A stretch of 64,000 nucleotides of DNA, from NCBI GenBank assembly GCA_044226525.1, contig JBGAGV010000005.1, positions 1 to 64,000 on the forward strand, in the 5' to 3' direction. Origin of the DNA: VFJQ01 sp044226525 (GTDB taxonomy: Bacteria; Verrucomicrobiota; Verrucomicrobiia; Chthoniobacterales; Chthoniobacteraceae). This document shows positions 36,454-45,179 of this stretch, piece by piece (positions within the stretch are counted from its first letter, which is position 1; every line of letters begins with the position of its first letter). The position numbers were made by a program, and so were the translations under genes. The notes beneath the pieces were generated by a model. It worked only from the letters and a program-made list of their open reading frames with translations. It did not search any database and was not told the origin of the DNA.

Positions 36454-37479
36454 GTGACATCCTTGCCCAAGTCCCTCGCCGCCCGGCGCCTGACGCGTGT
36501 TCAGGGCCTGGCGGCCGCCACACTCGTCGCGGCGATCGCCGTCCCGCTGACGGTTTATGCCCTCGATCAGGCGCAGATCGTCGAGGTGCGGGCCCGGATC
36601 GCCGAGGCTGGCGGCTGGTCGTCCTCGAGCCTGACGGCCACAGTCGGCGAACCCCTGCGACTTCGCCTCGTCTCGGACGACATGACCCACGGTTTCGCTG
36701 TCGGCCAGACCGATTGGGCCGAGATCGAGCTCAAGCCTAACACCCCGATGGAAACCGCCCTGGTCTTCGAAAGACCCGGCCGGTATACGTATTACTGCAC
36801 CCGCTGGTGCGGGATGGGGCACTGGCGCATGCGCGGGACGATCGAGGTAATGGCCGCCGGAGATATGCCGACTATCGGCACCCCACCTGCGGCTCCGCTG
36901 TATGCCCAACTTGGAATCGACATCGATGCGTCCGTAGAAACGTCGGCGGCCAGGGTGCCAGCGGTCCGACCTTCTGCCGTGCGCGGCGCCGGCTTGGCGA
37001 TCACGATCCCGGATGTCTTGTCGTCTCAATCCGCCTGGCGTTCGCAGAGCCCGGCCGCCCTCTGGATCAGCCTTCGGAGCGAAGACACCCTGATGGCGCA
37101 ATCCGACGCGGCGCTGTGGGACGTTGTGGCTCATCTCTGGCGGGCGCAAACCACGCCCGAGCGCATCGAAGAGGGACGCGCGCTGTACGTCGTCAACTGC
37201 GCCGTGTGCCACGGCGACTCCGGCGGCGGCGATGGCATTGCGGCGCCGGCGCTGACGGCTCGCAACGACGCCGCGCAGGCGATGTTTGGTCACGTGACGA
37301 TGGCGCCTACCGATTTCACCGATGCCGTCCGCATGTTGAGCCTGAGCCCCGCACGCCTGCAGGGCAAAATCATTCGTGGCGGCATGGGCACCGGCATGCC
37401 ATTCTGGGGGCCGATCTTCACCGAAGACCAGACCTGGGCGTTGACCGACTTCCTCTGGGCTTATCAGTTCGATCGCTAA
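36454..37479 (+). CDS. Membrane-anchored CuA domain fused to cytochrome c
   Basis: This 341-residue exported electron carrier has one N-terminal helix (about 18-37). It then has a cupredoxin with CuA ligands His79, Cys115, Cys119, His123 and Met126 (CTRWCGMGHWRM), and after a linker a cytochrome c with haem site CAVCH (249-253) and distal Met315. In cytochrome oxidase subunit II the CuA motif normally follows two helices and reads CSELC; here Arg-Trp replace Glu-Leu. No subunit I gene is adjacent. It may feed a terminal oxidase or nitrogen-oxide reductase. The GTG start at 36454 is accepted. Confidence 0.87.
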   Translation: MTSLPKSLAARRLTRVQGLAAATLVAAIAVPLTVYALDQAQIVEVRARIAEAGGWSSSSLTATVGEPLRLRLVSDDMTHGFAVGQTDWAEIELKPNTPMETALVFERPGRYTYYCTRWCGMGHWRMRGTIEVMAAGDMPTIGTPPAAPLYAQLGIDIDASVETSAARVPAVRPSAVRGAGLAITIPDVLSSQSAWRSQSPAALWISLRSEDTLMAQSDAALWDVVAHLWRAQTTPERIEEGRALYVVNCAVCHGDSGGGDGIAAPALTARNDAAQAMFGHVTMAPTDFTDAVRMLSLSPARLQGKIIRGGMGTGMPFWGPIFTEDQTWALTDFLWAYQFDR

Positions 37480-37629
37480 CCACCTGCCCGCGACTGCAAC
37501 TATAGGTCTTGGTCGCAACCATCCGTGGACCTGCCGTGAATCCGTTTCCATCCGCACAATGGAATGACACGCACTATGCCGACGCGCCGTTTCGTGAGAC
37601 GGAGTCGGCACTGCCGACCTTCCTGCACG

Positions 37630-38076
37630 AGGGGCGCGGCCGCGGAGATGGTGCCGACAGCATTCTATGCGATCAAGCTCGGCCAGGCGCTGCAACTCAC
37701 CGATATCCTGGCGGATGTGGGTGAGGATTGGTTGACGGGCCGCGGATAGCTCCCGGCGACGGAGTCGGCTAAGGAGGGGTTGATCGCCGAGGACATCCTC
37801 GCCCGTCGCGCGAATGCTCCGGTGCGGGCCGTGATCCAACGCCTGTCTGAGTATGCGCTCGGCCACTTTCGCGAGGCTTGGCCGAAGTTCGGGTTGCTGT
37901 CAGGCACGGGACGCGCGGAGGTGGGGATGGGGACTTTGGTGTTTCGGTCGTATCTGGATGAACTCGAGCGCCGGGATATCGACTCGGTGTCAGGTCCAGT
38001 CAAGCGATCCGGTTTCCATCGACTGGGAGCCGTGGCGCTCCACTGGCCCGAGCTCCTCCGTTCGAACCCTCGATGA
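37630..38076 (+). pseudogene. Truncated, interrupted squalene/phytoene synthase copy
   Basis: This fragment matches residues about 145-289 of the intact synthase. It starts near FYAIKLGQALQLTDILADVG, contains an in-frame TAG where the others read YLP (near 37747), then continues EGLIAEDILARRANAPVRAV to SGPVKRSGFHRLGAV. The first Asp motif is missing. It is not functional. Confidence 0.82.
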
Positions 38077-38176
38077 CAATCGACTTCGGCGCACACCTGT
38101 CGTTGGGTCCTGCATCCAGAATGCTGGTCGGCTCGCTGCCACCTCGAACCCAGCCATCGTGCACGGGCCGAAACAA

Positions 38177-38686
38177 TCACCGCATCTCGATCACGATCGA
38201 AAAACTACCGGTGTTGTCAGCCACCATCAGGGCTCCGACATTGTCATTGGCGACGACGAAGAGTTCGCCGCTCTGGTCGACCGGCAGGCTCAGGCTTGAG
38301 CCGATCACAAACGGAAGCCCATTGGGCCCAATCTTGCCAACCAGTGTGCCGTAATGCGCTCCGTTCAGGAAACAATCGCTGACGCACGCATAGGCGTCGC
38401 CCTCGGGGGAAGCATCGCGTTCCGGTCCACCCTGATTGGTGTTGATGATGCCGCTTGCCGAGATGATCAGTGTTTGGCCTTGACGTACGTGAACACCGGT
38501 ACCCAGCCATTGCGAACGTCCCGGCAGGTTAAATGTCGTCGAGGCCGCAGGTGGGGGTTGGAACCAGCCCGACCCGTACTCCAGCCAGAGAAGGATGACG
38601 CCGGCCAGGATCGTGATGACCAGTGGCAGCCAGAAACGATCCAGCCAACTTGGCTGTCCAGCGGATGCCTTTTCACGCGGTGACAC
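38177..38686 (-). CDS. Membrane-anchored LecA/PA-IL-like protein
   Basis: This 169-residue protein has an N-terminal helix (about 19-35) and a beta-sandwich similar to PA-IL-like lectin domains: WLGTGVHVRQGQTLIISASG, then GTLVGKIGPNGLPFVIGSS and SGELFVVANDNVGAL. It is likely anchored with the domain outside. Ligand binding (sugar, calcium) is inferred from the fold. It lies between two phytoene synthase fragments on the opposite strand. Confidence 0.7.
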   Translation of the reverse strand: MSPREKASAGQPSWLDRFWLPLVITILAGVILLWLEYGSGWFQPPPAASTTFNLPGRSQWLGTGVHVRQGQTLIISASGIINTNQGGPERDASPEGDAYACVSDCFLNGAHYGTLVGKIGPNGLPFVIGSSLSLPVDQSGELFVVANDNVGALMVADNTGSFSIVIEMR

Positions 38687-38954
38687 AGATCCCCCCTCAC
38701 CCAGGTCACGTTCCCGAAACGGATCTTACCTCAAGCGCCGAACACTGAGGCGAGTGGTCGGCATAAGCCATCGCAGTGCCGACGTGAGCCACTGGATCCA
38801 ACCCGAGATGTCTTCTACCGAATACGCGCGTCCTTTTCCGACCTGGCGATCATGAGTCGTCCCAGGCGAACCGATGGAGCCCACTCAGAGTGATCAACTC
38901 CTCGTGACCCTGACGCGCCAAGGCTTGGCGTTGATCCCCTGGCGCGGTCACCCT

Positions 38955-39175
38955 CTACAATCAAGCTCGGTCAGGCGGTGCAGCTGACCGATATTCTGGC
39001 CGATGGGGGTGAGGATCGATTGACGGGCCGCGTGTATCTCCCGGCGGATGAGCTAGCGAAGGATGGACTGACGGCCGAGGACATCCTGGCTGGCCGCTTC
39101 GACGTGCCGGTGCGGGCCGTGATCCAGCGTCTGTCCATCTTCACCCGCGACCTGTATCGCCAGGCCTGGCCGGGG
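38955..39175 (+). pseudogene. Squalene/phytoene synthase fragment, part 1 (left of IS607)
   Basis: The frame matches residues about 155-226 of the intact synthase, from IKLGQAVQLTDILADGGED to RDLYRQAWPG, where Gly replaces Val in the second Asp motif. It stops at the left end of the IS607 element. The following residues resume at 41109 on the other side, so the insertion split an already truncated copy. Confidence 0.82.
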
Positions 39176-39191
39176 TATTGACAGATCAACG

Positions 39192-39228
39192 AATATATGT
39201 TCTAGTAGTATTTAAATATATGTTTTAG
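39192..39228. repeat. Paired direct repeats at IS607 left end
   Basis: AATATATGTTCTAG (39192-39205) and AATATATGTTTTAG (39215-39228) are 23 bases apart in an AT-rich leader before tnpA. They are plausible TnpA binding sites and may also lie in its promoter. Confidence 0.65.
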
Positions 39229-39235
39229 GTGATCG

Positions 39236-39829
39236 ATGAAGCTCAGTGAATACGCCCGACGCAACAACATCCGTTACCTGGCCGCCTACAAGATGTGGCA
39301 GAAAGGCCTGCTCGAAGGCCATCGCCTGCCCACCGGCACGATCGTCATCCACGATTCCATGCCCACGGCGGACGCCCCAGCCAAGACGTCGGGCGGGGTG
39401 GCTCTGTATGCCCGGGTCTCGGGCAATGACCAAAAGGACGACGCCCAGCGGCAGCTGCAGCGCCTGCGCGATTACGCAGCGGCCCGCGGCTACACGGTCA
39501 GCACCGAGGTCGTCGAGATCGCCAGCGGCCTGAACGATCAACGTCCCAAACTCACCCGGCTGCTGGCGGACAAGCAGATCGGCACGCTCCTGGTCGAGCA
39601 CAAGGACCGGCTGACGCGCTTCGGTTTCCACTACATCGAGAAGCTCCTGGCCAATCAGGGACGTACGGTCGAGGTCATCAACCAATCGGACACACAAGAC
39701 GAACTGGTGGACGACTTCGTGGCCGTGATCACGTCGATGGCGGCCCGGATCTACGGCCGGCGCAGCTCGAAGCAACGGGTCAGGGCGATCCGCGAGGCGG
39801 TCGAGCAGGCGTACGGCCAGGGCGATTGA
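39236..39829 (+). CDS. tnpA: IS607-type serine recombinase TnpA
   Basis: This 197-residue recombinase has an N-terminal MerR-like DNA-binding domain (LSEYARRNNIRYLAAYKMWQ) before the catalytic domain, the order typical of IS607. Catalytic Ser62 lies in ALYARVSGNDQ, and EHKDRLTRFGFHY is the conserved arginine motif. It catalyses excision and insertion at GG-type cores. The gene appears intact. Confidence 0.92.
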   Translation: MKLSEYARRNNIRYLAAYKMWQKGLLEGHRLPTGTIVIHDSMPTADAPAKTSGGVALYARVSGNDQKDDAQRQLQRLRDYAAARGYTVSTEVVEIASGLNDQRPKLTRLLADKQIGTLLVEHKDRLTRFGFHYIEKLLANQGRTVEVINQSDTQDELVDDFVAVITSMAARIYGRRSSKQRVRAIREAVEQAYGQGD

Positions 39830-39832
39830 AGG

Positions 39833-41086
39833 ATGCAGATCAAGCGCGCCTACAAGACCGAGCTGGACCCGACCGATGCGCAGCGCCGGGCGTGTGTCCA
39901 GCATGCCGGGGCGGCGCGCTGGGCGTACAACTGGGGGCTGGCGCTACGCATTGAGGCCTATGAGAAGGGCGAGAAGACCCCGTACGCGATGGAGCTGCAC
40001 CGGAGGCTCAACCAGCTCAAGCAGAGCGACGTGCCCTGGATGTACGACGTCTCCAAGTGCGCGCCACAGGAGGCGCTGCGCAACCTGGACGCGGCGTACG
40101 AGGCCTTCTTCCGTCGGGTGGAGCTCAAGAAGCAGGGGCTGTTCGACGGCGACGTGGGATTTCCCAAGCCGAAGACGAAGAAACACGGGCTCGGGAGCTT
40201 TCGGCTGACGGGCACGATCCGGATCAGCGATCGGCACATCCAGTTGCCGCGGCTCGGGAAGCTACGGCTCAAGGAACGCGGCTATCTGCCGGTGGACGGC
40301 ACGCCAGAGGTGAAGGTGCTGAGCGCGACGGTGAGCGAGAAGGCCGGGCGCTGGTACGTGGCGGTGCAAGTGGAGCAGACGCTCCCGGATCCCGTGCCCA
40401 GTGACAAGCCTGTGGCGGGCGTGGATCTGGGGCTGAAGACGCTGGCGACGGTGAGTGATGGAAGTGTGATCCCCAACCCGCACGCGCTGCAACGGGCCGA
40501 GCGGAAGGTGAAGCGCCTGCAGCGACGGGTCAGTCGGCGGCGAAAGGGCGGCAAGAACCGTAAGAAGGCGCGCGAGCGATTGGCGCGGGCGTATGCGCGG
40601 GCGACGAACCTACGGCGGGAAACGCTGCATCAGGCGACGACGAGACTGACGAAAACCAAGTCGATCCTCGTGGTGGAAGACCTGAATGTGAGCGGGATGC
40701 AGAAGAACCATCGGTTGGCGGCGGCGATCGCGGATGTGGGTTGGTACGAGTTCAAGCGGCAGCTGAAGTACAAGGCGGCCTGGTGCGGTGGGCAGGTGGT
40801 GCTGGCGGACCGGTTCTACCCGTCCAGCAAGCTGTGCCACCTCTGCGGCCACAAACTCGAGGAGCTGGCTTTGGACGTGCGGCGCTGGACGTGTCCCGCC
40901 TGTGGGGCCGACCACGACCGCGACCTGAATGCCGCCAAGAACCTAGAGCAGTTGGTGACGACGAAACGTACCGCGAGTTCCGCGGGAAGTGACGCCTGTG
41001 GAGCGGAGATGTCCATGGCGGGTCATGGGGCCCGCCAGGTGCTCCGCGTTGAAGCAGGAACCGACGTTCGTTTGGCTTTACGCTAA
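39833..41086 (+). CDS. tnpB: TnpB RNA-guided endonuclease homologue
   Basis: This 417-residue protein has all RuvC residues: Asp198 (GVDLGLKT), Glu282 (VVEDLNV) and Asp364 (HDRDLNAAKN). The zinc site is Cys335, Cys338, Cys354 and Cys357. Characterised TnpB proteins cut DNA guided by an RNA from the 3' end of the element. Here the guide would read into TTCGCCCTGCTGTGG right of the element. It starts 4 bases after tnpA and looks functional. Confidence 0.92.
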   Translation: MQIKRAYKTELDPTDAQRRACVQHAGAARWAYNWGLALRIEAYEKGEKTPYAMELHRRLNQLKQSDVPWMYDVSKCAPQEALRNLDAAYEAFFRRVELKKQGLFDGDVGFPKPKTKKHGLGSFRLTGTIRISDRHIQLPRLGKLRLKERGYLPVDGTPEVKVLSATVSEKAGRWYVAVQVEQTLPDPVPSDKPVAGVDLGLKTLATVSDGSVIPNPHALQRAERKVKRLQRRVSRRRKGGKNRKKARERLARAYARATNLRRETLHQATTRLTKTKSILVVEDLNVSGMQKNHRLAAAIADVGWYEFKRQLKYKAAWCGGQVVLADRFYPSSKLCHLCGHKLEELALDVRRWTCPACGADHDRDLNAAKNLEQLVTTKRTASSAGSDACGAEMSMAGHGARQVLRVEAGTDVRLALR

Positions 41087-41108
41087 ACGATAACATTTCG
41101 GAGAACGG

Positions 41109-41144
41109 TTCGCCCTGCTGTGGAGCGCTGGGCGAGCAGCCCTG
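41109..41144 (+). pseudogene. Squalene/phytoene synthase fragment, part 2 (right of IS607)
   Basis: The bases after the IS607 right end read FALLWSAGRAALS in the plus frame, matching FALLSGTGRAAVG of the intact synthase. Similarity ends at the parB stop codon (41145-41147), so the rest of the copy is lost at the junction with the plasmid-like element. Confidence 0.7.
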
Positions 41145-42323
41145 TCACGGATCGTCGACACCTGCTGCCGAGCCAACGACCGAACCGCCTGCGATCCGGG
41201 TCAACAGCGCGCCCAACCGCGCCAGCATTTGGCGCTCCTGCGGACCGGTGCGCGCGGCCCGAACCGCGCGGTCCAGGCGCAGACACTGATCGAGCACCGT
41301 GACCAGGCTGCGCCCCACCCTACCGCCCACGAAGTCCGGCGCCAGGGCCAGGGCATCGTCGGCGCCCAGGTTCGACTCCGTCGCCAGGATCAGCAGGGCG
41401 GCCAGGCGTTCGCGCTCCGCGCACGGATGCGCCCGGACCGATTGCGCGAAGTCAGCCGTGCGCTTCGCATCGAGCCACTGCGTGGCCGCGAGCATCTCCT
41501 GGATCCCGTCGCGGCCCCGGACGATCTCCGCAGTGGCTGGTCTTGCCACGCGGTCTGCCGGACCGCCGAGCGGTTCATCGCCACGCACCGGCTGACCGGC
41601 GTCAACGTCGTTGGCCGCTCCCGGAGCTTTCCGCATGCGACGCTCAGCGCCAGGAGCATCGGCCTCGACCTCCGTCGCCCGTCCGATTCGGGCAGCATCG
41701 CGTACACTCAGGCGCCCCTCTCCAACGGCCTCAACCACTTTCGGGCCTCCCTCCAGCATCCGCATCAATTCCGAGACATAGCGGGGCGTCAGGCCGGCGA
41801 GCTCGGCAATGGTCTTGAAGGCGAGCCCGTGCCGCTCGCGGACGCGCGCGATGGCCTGCGCCTGTTGGACAGGCGGCAGGCGCTTGAAGGTGTTGGCGCG
41901 CAACGTCGTCAGGTCGGCTTCGCGCCCATCGTGGCGCGTGACCACGGCCCGCACGGCCGCGCGCCCGGCCAGCCGATGCGCCGCAACCCGGCGGTGGCCA
42001 TCCTCGATCTGGTACGCCGTGACCTGCCCGTTCACTTGCTCGTCCGCCGGCCGCAACACCACAGGCGGGGTCCAAAGCCCCTGACGAACCACCGCCAACA
42101 ATGCGGCATCTTCATCGGAAGCATCCGGATCAAACGGCTCGCGCGTCTGGACCGGGCTGTCGGCCACGATCAGGTCGAGGGGAACATCGAACACGACCTC
42201 ATCCAGGACGGGCCGCGGGCGAGGGATGCGGGCCTCCAGTCGCGGGGAGTCCGGCGCCAGCGACGGCATCCGGCCGCGCTGAACATGCGTCAACAGCGTC
42301 GGCGTGGCCTTAGGCGACACCAT
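41145..42323 (-). CDS. parB: ParB-family partition protein
   Basis: This 392-residue DNA-binding protein has an N-terminal ParB box (LIVADSPVQTREPFD; DGHRRVAAHRLAG in place of GERR) and a helix-turn-helix (KTIAELAGLTPRYVSELMRM). GRLSVRDAARIGRA and a helical C-terminal domain follow. It binds parS sites and works with ParA to segregate the replicon. I chose the ATG at 42323, which overlaps the parA stop by 14 bases. A decayed relative lies at 13.1-13.7 kb. PRTRC plasmids characteristically encode a ParB, so this may be the PRTRC-associated one. Confidence 0.88.
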   Translation of the reverse strand: MVSPKATPTLLTHVQRGRMPSLAPDSPRLEARIPRPRPVLDEVVFDVPLDLIVADSPVQTREPFDPDASDEDAALLAVVRQGLWTPPVVLRPADEQVNGQVTAYQIEDGHRRVAAHRLAGRAAVRAVVTRHDGREADLTTLRANTFKRLPPVQQAQAIARVRERHGLAFKTIAELAGLTPRYVSELMRMLEGGPKVVEAVGEGRLSVRDAARIGRATEVEADAPGAERRMRKAPGAANDVDAGQPVRGDEPLGGPADRVARPATAEIVRGRDGIQEMLAATQWLDAKRTADFAQSVRAHPCAERERLAALLILATESNLGADDALALAPDFVGGRVGRSLVTVLDQCLRLDRAVRAARTGPQERQMLARLGALLTRIAGGSVVGSAAGVDDP

Positions 42324-43134
42324 CCACGACCTCCACGAAAGCGCACTCGGGCGAACGCTCGACGGGCGTGAGTGGCTCGCCTGGTCGAATGCCGGAAGCG
42401 ATCTCGCCCGCCGCCCGACGGTAGCTCTGGGCCGTGGCCGACTCCGGACGGGCCAACACGAGGAGGCGTTTGCGCACCTCCGCCGCCGCCGTGATCGTGT
42501 CGAGCAGGAACGAATGCCGGATCGGACTGAGACACGGGAGGCCGCTCTGGGCCAGCTCGGCCACAAAGCGACGCGGCAGCTCGCCCTGGCGCGCGCCGAC
42601 TGGCAGGATCCCGACCAGCTCCGGACGTCCCCCCCGCTCCGCCTGGACCTGCGCCGTAAGCTCAAGACCGAACAGCGCCCCGACCAGGCCGCTCACCGAC
42701 GGCAGGCTCGGCAACACCACCTCGTCGGCCGCCCGCAGCGCCTGCAGGGTCAGGCGCGCATCACCGCCCGGGCAATCGATCAAGACGAAATCGAAGTAGC
42801 CGTCCGGGATCGCGCGGATGTCCTGCGCCAGTCGATCGTCCGGCAGATCGTGCGTGGCCAGGGCCGCGACCTGCGGCGAGCTCGGCAGGATCCAGAGGCC
42901 CTCGATCCCGGTCTCGACCAGCACGCTCAGCAGTGGCGCGCGGCCGAGCAGAACGCGCTCCACCCCGCCCCCCTCGCCTTCCTGCGCCTCGAGCGTCGTC
43001 GAGGCATGCGACAACCAATCCAGATCGATGATCAACACCCGATAGCCGTCCGTCGCCCAGGCCGCGGCGATGTTCAGGACGCTGGTGGTTTTTCCGACGC
43101 CGCCTTTCGGGCTGGCCATGCACACAATCCGCAT
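42310..43134 (-). CDS. parA: ParA-family partition ATPase
   Basis: This 274-residue deviant Walker ATPase has KGGVGKTT (Lys10 signature, Lys15), then DLDWLSHAS (motif A') and FDFVLIDCPGG (Walker B). It has no N-terminal DNA-binding domain, as in the Ia/Ib-type short ParA proteins. AGGAGGTCCG precedes the ATG at 43134. It moves ParB-bound DNA during partition. Confidence 0.92.
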   Translation of the reverse strand: MRIVCMASPKGGVGKTTSVLNIAAAWATDGYRVLIIDLDWLSHASTTLEAQEGEGGGVERVLLGRAPLLSVLVETGIEGLWILPSSPQVAALATHDLPDDRLAQDIRAIPDGYFDFVLIDCPGGDARLTLQALRAADEVVLPSLPSVSGLVGALFGLELTAQVQAERGGRPELVGILPVGARQGELPRRFVAELAQSGLPCLSPIRHSFLLDTITAAAEVRKRLLVLARPESATAQSYRRAAGEIASGIRPGEPLTPVERSPECAFVEVVDGVA

Positions 43135-44124
43135 CGGACCTCCTGTCTGGCGCATCGCTCACGGATGTGCCGCACAGTCCGAGCGTAGCGGTGGCCTGGC
43201 GACAACGGGTCAACAGGTGGTCTCCATGAACAACCCGGAACTAAGGAGTTGTCACCCGATCCTGGACTTCGCGTAAAAGCGCAGTGGGCGGGTATCACAG
43301 GGTTCCCTGAAAGCGCGAAGATTTAAGGCCGGGCCGCGAAAGAAACAAAATCAACCTGACGGCACGCAGCCTTACGTCAATAGAACGCGTTCCGGTGGGC
43401 GTCGCCGCGAACAGCGGTCACACACAGCGCCTGCGGGCAGCGTGGGCATCATCCACGACCCAGGCAACACGCGACACGCTGCGCTCGGAGTCAGGCTCCA
43501 GCCGGAATGAATCCATCAGGCGCGCGGTCCTTTGCGCAACTCATTCGGGCGAGTTGCATTGACGGGGCTGCAGGCTCGTGCTAGGTTGAGCACACCTACA
43601 AGCATTGCGTCGACGTCATCACCCGACTTTCTGATCGGTTGACGTTCGACACCCTCGCGGCCCCGACTCTCTGATCGGCCCACGAGCCAAGCTTCAACCA
43701 TCGTCTGGATTCATCCGCAAGGAGAACAACTCGCGCCGCATCGCCTGACCTGGTCCTGATGACTATCTCGTTCGTTTCCGAAGACCGTTGTCCTCCTCAC
43801 CTGTGAGGGTGCGCGGTCTCCGGATCGCTCGCCATCTCGCTAACTTCATCCGGCTACGTCCTCGCTCGGCCATTTGAACGAGGTCGCGCATCGGCTTGCC
43901 GCTGCCCGCAGTCTGCCGACGACGGACGCTTCCCGCTCGCCGCTTCCAATCGCACATCGTCTTGACCAACGCCTGGACGCCTCGTCCGGGCGTTTCGCGT
44001 TTCCACGAGCCGCGTCGATCCGCTCGCTGGATTCCGGCAACTGGATAGACCGATCGGCCTGCGCCGCCCACGCACCGATGACCGACCTTCTGGGCACCAA
44101 GGAGCTGCGACGGGCAACCGCCGC
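43135..44124. other. Non-coding region upstream of parA with short repeats
   Basis: About 1 kb with no convincing gene on either strand. It contains CCCGACTTTCTGATCGG (43622-43638) and CCCGACTCTCTGATCGG (43662-43678), spaced exactly 40 bases, and an inverted repeat GCAACTC/GAGTTGC around 43535-43560. A partition centromere or replication origin would be expected in such a place, but nothing here proves it. Confidence 0.45.
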
Positions 44125-44613
44125 ATGACCAGCATGGTTCTTTCGACTCGCGCCAAAACGTTCTGGGCCGTGATCAGCGCCGTGCCGATCATGGCGTTCT
44201 TCGTCTGGGACGGACCGTCCTGGTCGACCCTGGGCCTCACGTTTCTGACCCCGGTGCTCCTGGCCCTGCCGCACGAAGGCCTGCATAGGGTGGGCCACCG
44301 GCTCTGCGGCGTTCGCGCTCGGCCGGGCATCCTCCGGGGCGCTTTCGGTCTGCCGACTCTGGCGGTCCAGGCGCTCGAGCCCCAAACCGTCCGGAGCTAT
44401 CGACTCGCACTCACGTTGCCGGCGCTGGTCCTGGGTTTCCTGCCCACAGTGCTCGGCGTCTGGCTTGGATCGCCGCCCCTGCTTCTGATCGGGTCGGTCG
44501 GGGTGTCGATGGCGAGCAGCGACCTCGCGGTGTGGTTCCACATTCGTCCGTGGCCGGACCGGAAGCTCGTGCGCGATCACCCGACCGAGGTCGGTGTGCT
44601 GCGCGTCGACTGA
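44125..44613 (+). CDS. DUF3267-like membrane metalloprotease homologue
   Basis: This 162-residue integral membrane protein has three or four helices. A zinc-binding HExxH is present as HEGLHRVGH near residue 50, and the C-terminal DLAVWFHIRPWPDRK segment followed by DHPTEVG fits the DUF3267 family, which is related to membrane-embedded zinc peptidases. The substrate is unknown. It lies between parAB and a group of tiny membrane proteins. Confidence 0.65.
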   Translation: MTSMVLSTRAKTFWAVISAVPIMAFFVWDGPSWSTLGLTFLTPVLLALPHEGLHRVGHRLCGVRARPGILRGAFGLPTLAVQALEPQTVRSYRLALTLPALVLGFLPTVLGVWLGSPPLLLIGSVGVSMASSDLAVWFHIRPWPDRKLVRDHPTEVGVLRVD

Positions 44614-44750
44614 CTCCCCTCGCCACCTCGCCCTCTGTTTCTCTGCACACCTTTACGGGCCAATGCCACCCGCGCAATCACCTGTCCTCGTCTCTCTCCA
44701 AGTGAGCAGGTCGTCGCTCGCCTGGCCCACGCATCAACGTCGATCCAAAC

Positions 44751-44780
44751 GAAAAGACCGCCCCTCGGGGTGGTCTTTTC
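44751..44780. terminator. Bidirectional terminator
   Basis: GAAAAGACCGCCCC (44751-44764) pairs with GGGGTGGTCTTTTC (44767-44780), with one G-T pair. The A-run and T-run on either side allow termination in both directions, ending the small minus-strand membrane gene and the DUF3267 gene. Confidence 0.75.
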
Positions 44781-44786
44781 GTTCCT

Positions 44787-44969
44787 TCACCAGGCACGAA
44801 CGAAGCATCGCGTCTCCCCCATCGCGTACCTCAGAGCGGACAGCGCGGCCATGCACACGGTCCAGATGCCGAACGCCAGAGCCGCTTCCGGGGCGAGAGG
44901 TTTGCGACCCAGCGACCACGCCACGGCATCCGCCAGGTGGTTGAAGTAATCCGAAAGGAAGTCAGCCAT
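44787..44969 (-). CDS. Small membrane protein, 60 residues (copy 1)
   Basis: The frame reads MADFLSDYFNHLADAVAWSL and continues GRKPLAPEAALAFGIWTV, with a single hydrophobic helix (about 30-50). A near-identical gene lies at 46498-46653, and nucleotide identity extends through the coding part, so the pair is a duplication. Purifying changes (V/A, A/T) are conservative. Function is unknown. Confidence 0.65.
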   Translation of the reverse strand: MADFLSDYFNHLADAVAWSLGRKPLAPEAALAFGIWTVCMAALSALRYAMGETRCFVRAW

Positions 44970-45179
44970 GGCTCCACCGCAAATCCACTCGACCCACAGC
45001 GGGCTGCTGGATCCTCTGGCCCATGCTCCTGAGTGCCGATCCAGACCCGACGGAGTCGCTGGAAGGGGTCGCACAAGGGGTAGAGGCGAACCGGGCCCGG
45101 AATCAAAAAGGGAGGCCCCCTATGAGGACTCCCTCGTGTGTGTCCCGTTGGCGGAACCGCCGCCGCGCCGGTTGGAGCC

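Larger units (their letters stand above)
39176..41108 (+). mobile_element. IS607-family insertion sequence (about 1.93 kb)
   Basis: The element carries a serine recombinase TnpA and a TnpB. Its ends can be placed because the target gene fragment reads CCTGGCCGGGG to the left and TTCGCCCTGCTG to the right, rejoining the synthase sequence WPG-FALL without loss. GG occurs at both junctions (39174-39175 and 41107-41108), as expected for IS607-type dinucleotide crossover. No terminal inverted repeats are needed by this family. Boundaries are good to about two bases. Confidence 0.85.

Noticed and set aside
36358..37866. 502-codon open frame antisense to the PCYCGC and CuA-cytochrome genes
   Set aside because: It is Arg/His-rich, lacks a recognisable domain or start signal, and mirrors the high-GC third positions of the genuine plus-strand genes.
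41229..42371. 380-codon plus-strand frame opposite parB
   Set aside because: ParB has a clear domain pattern and coupling with parA; the opposite frame has none.
42324..42665. N-terminal extension of parB into parA
   Set aside because: The extra 114 codons are Arg/Ser-rich and lie out of frame inside the conserved part of parA; the ATG at 42323 gives normal ParB length.
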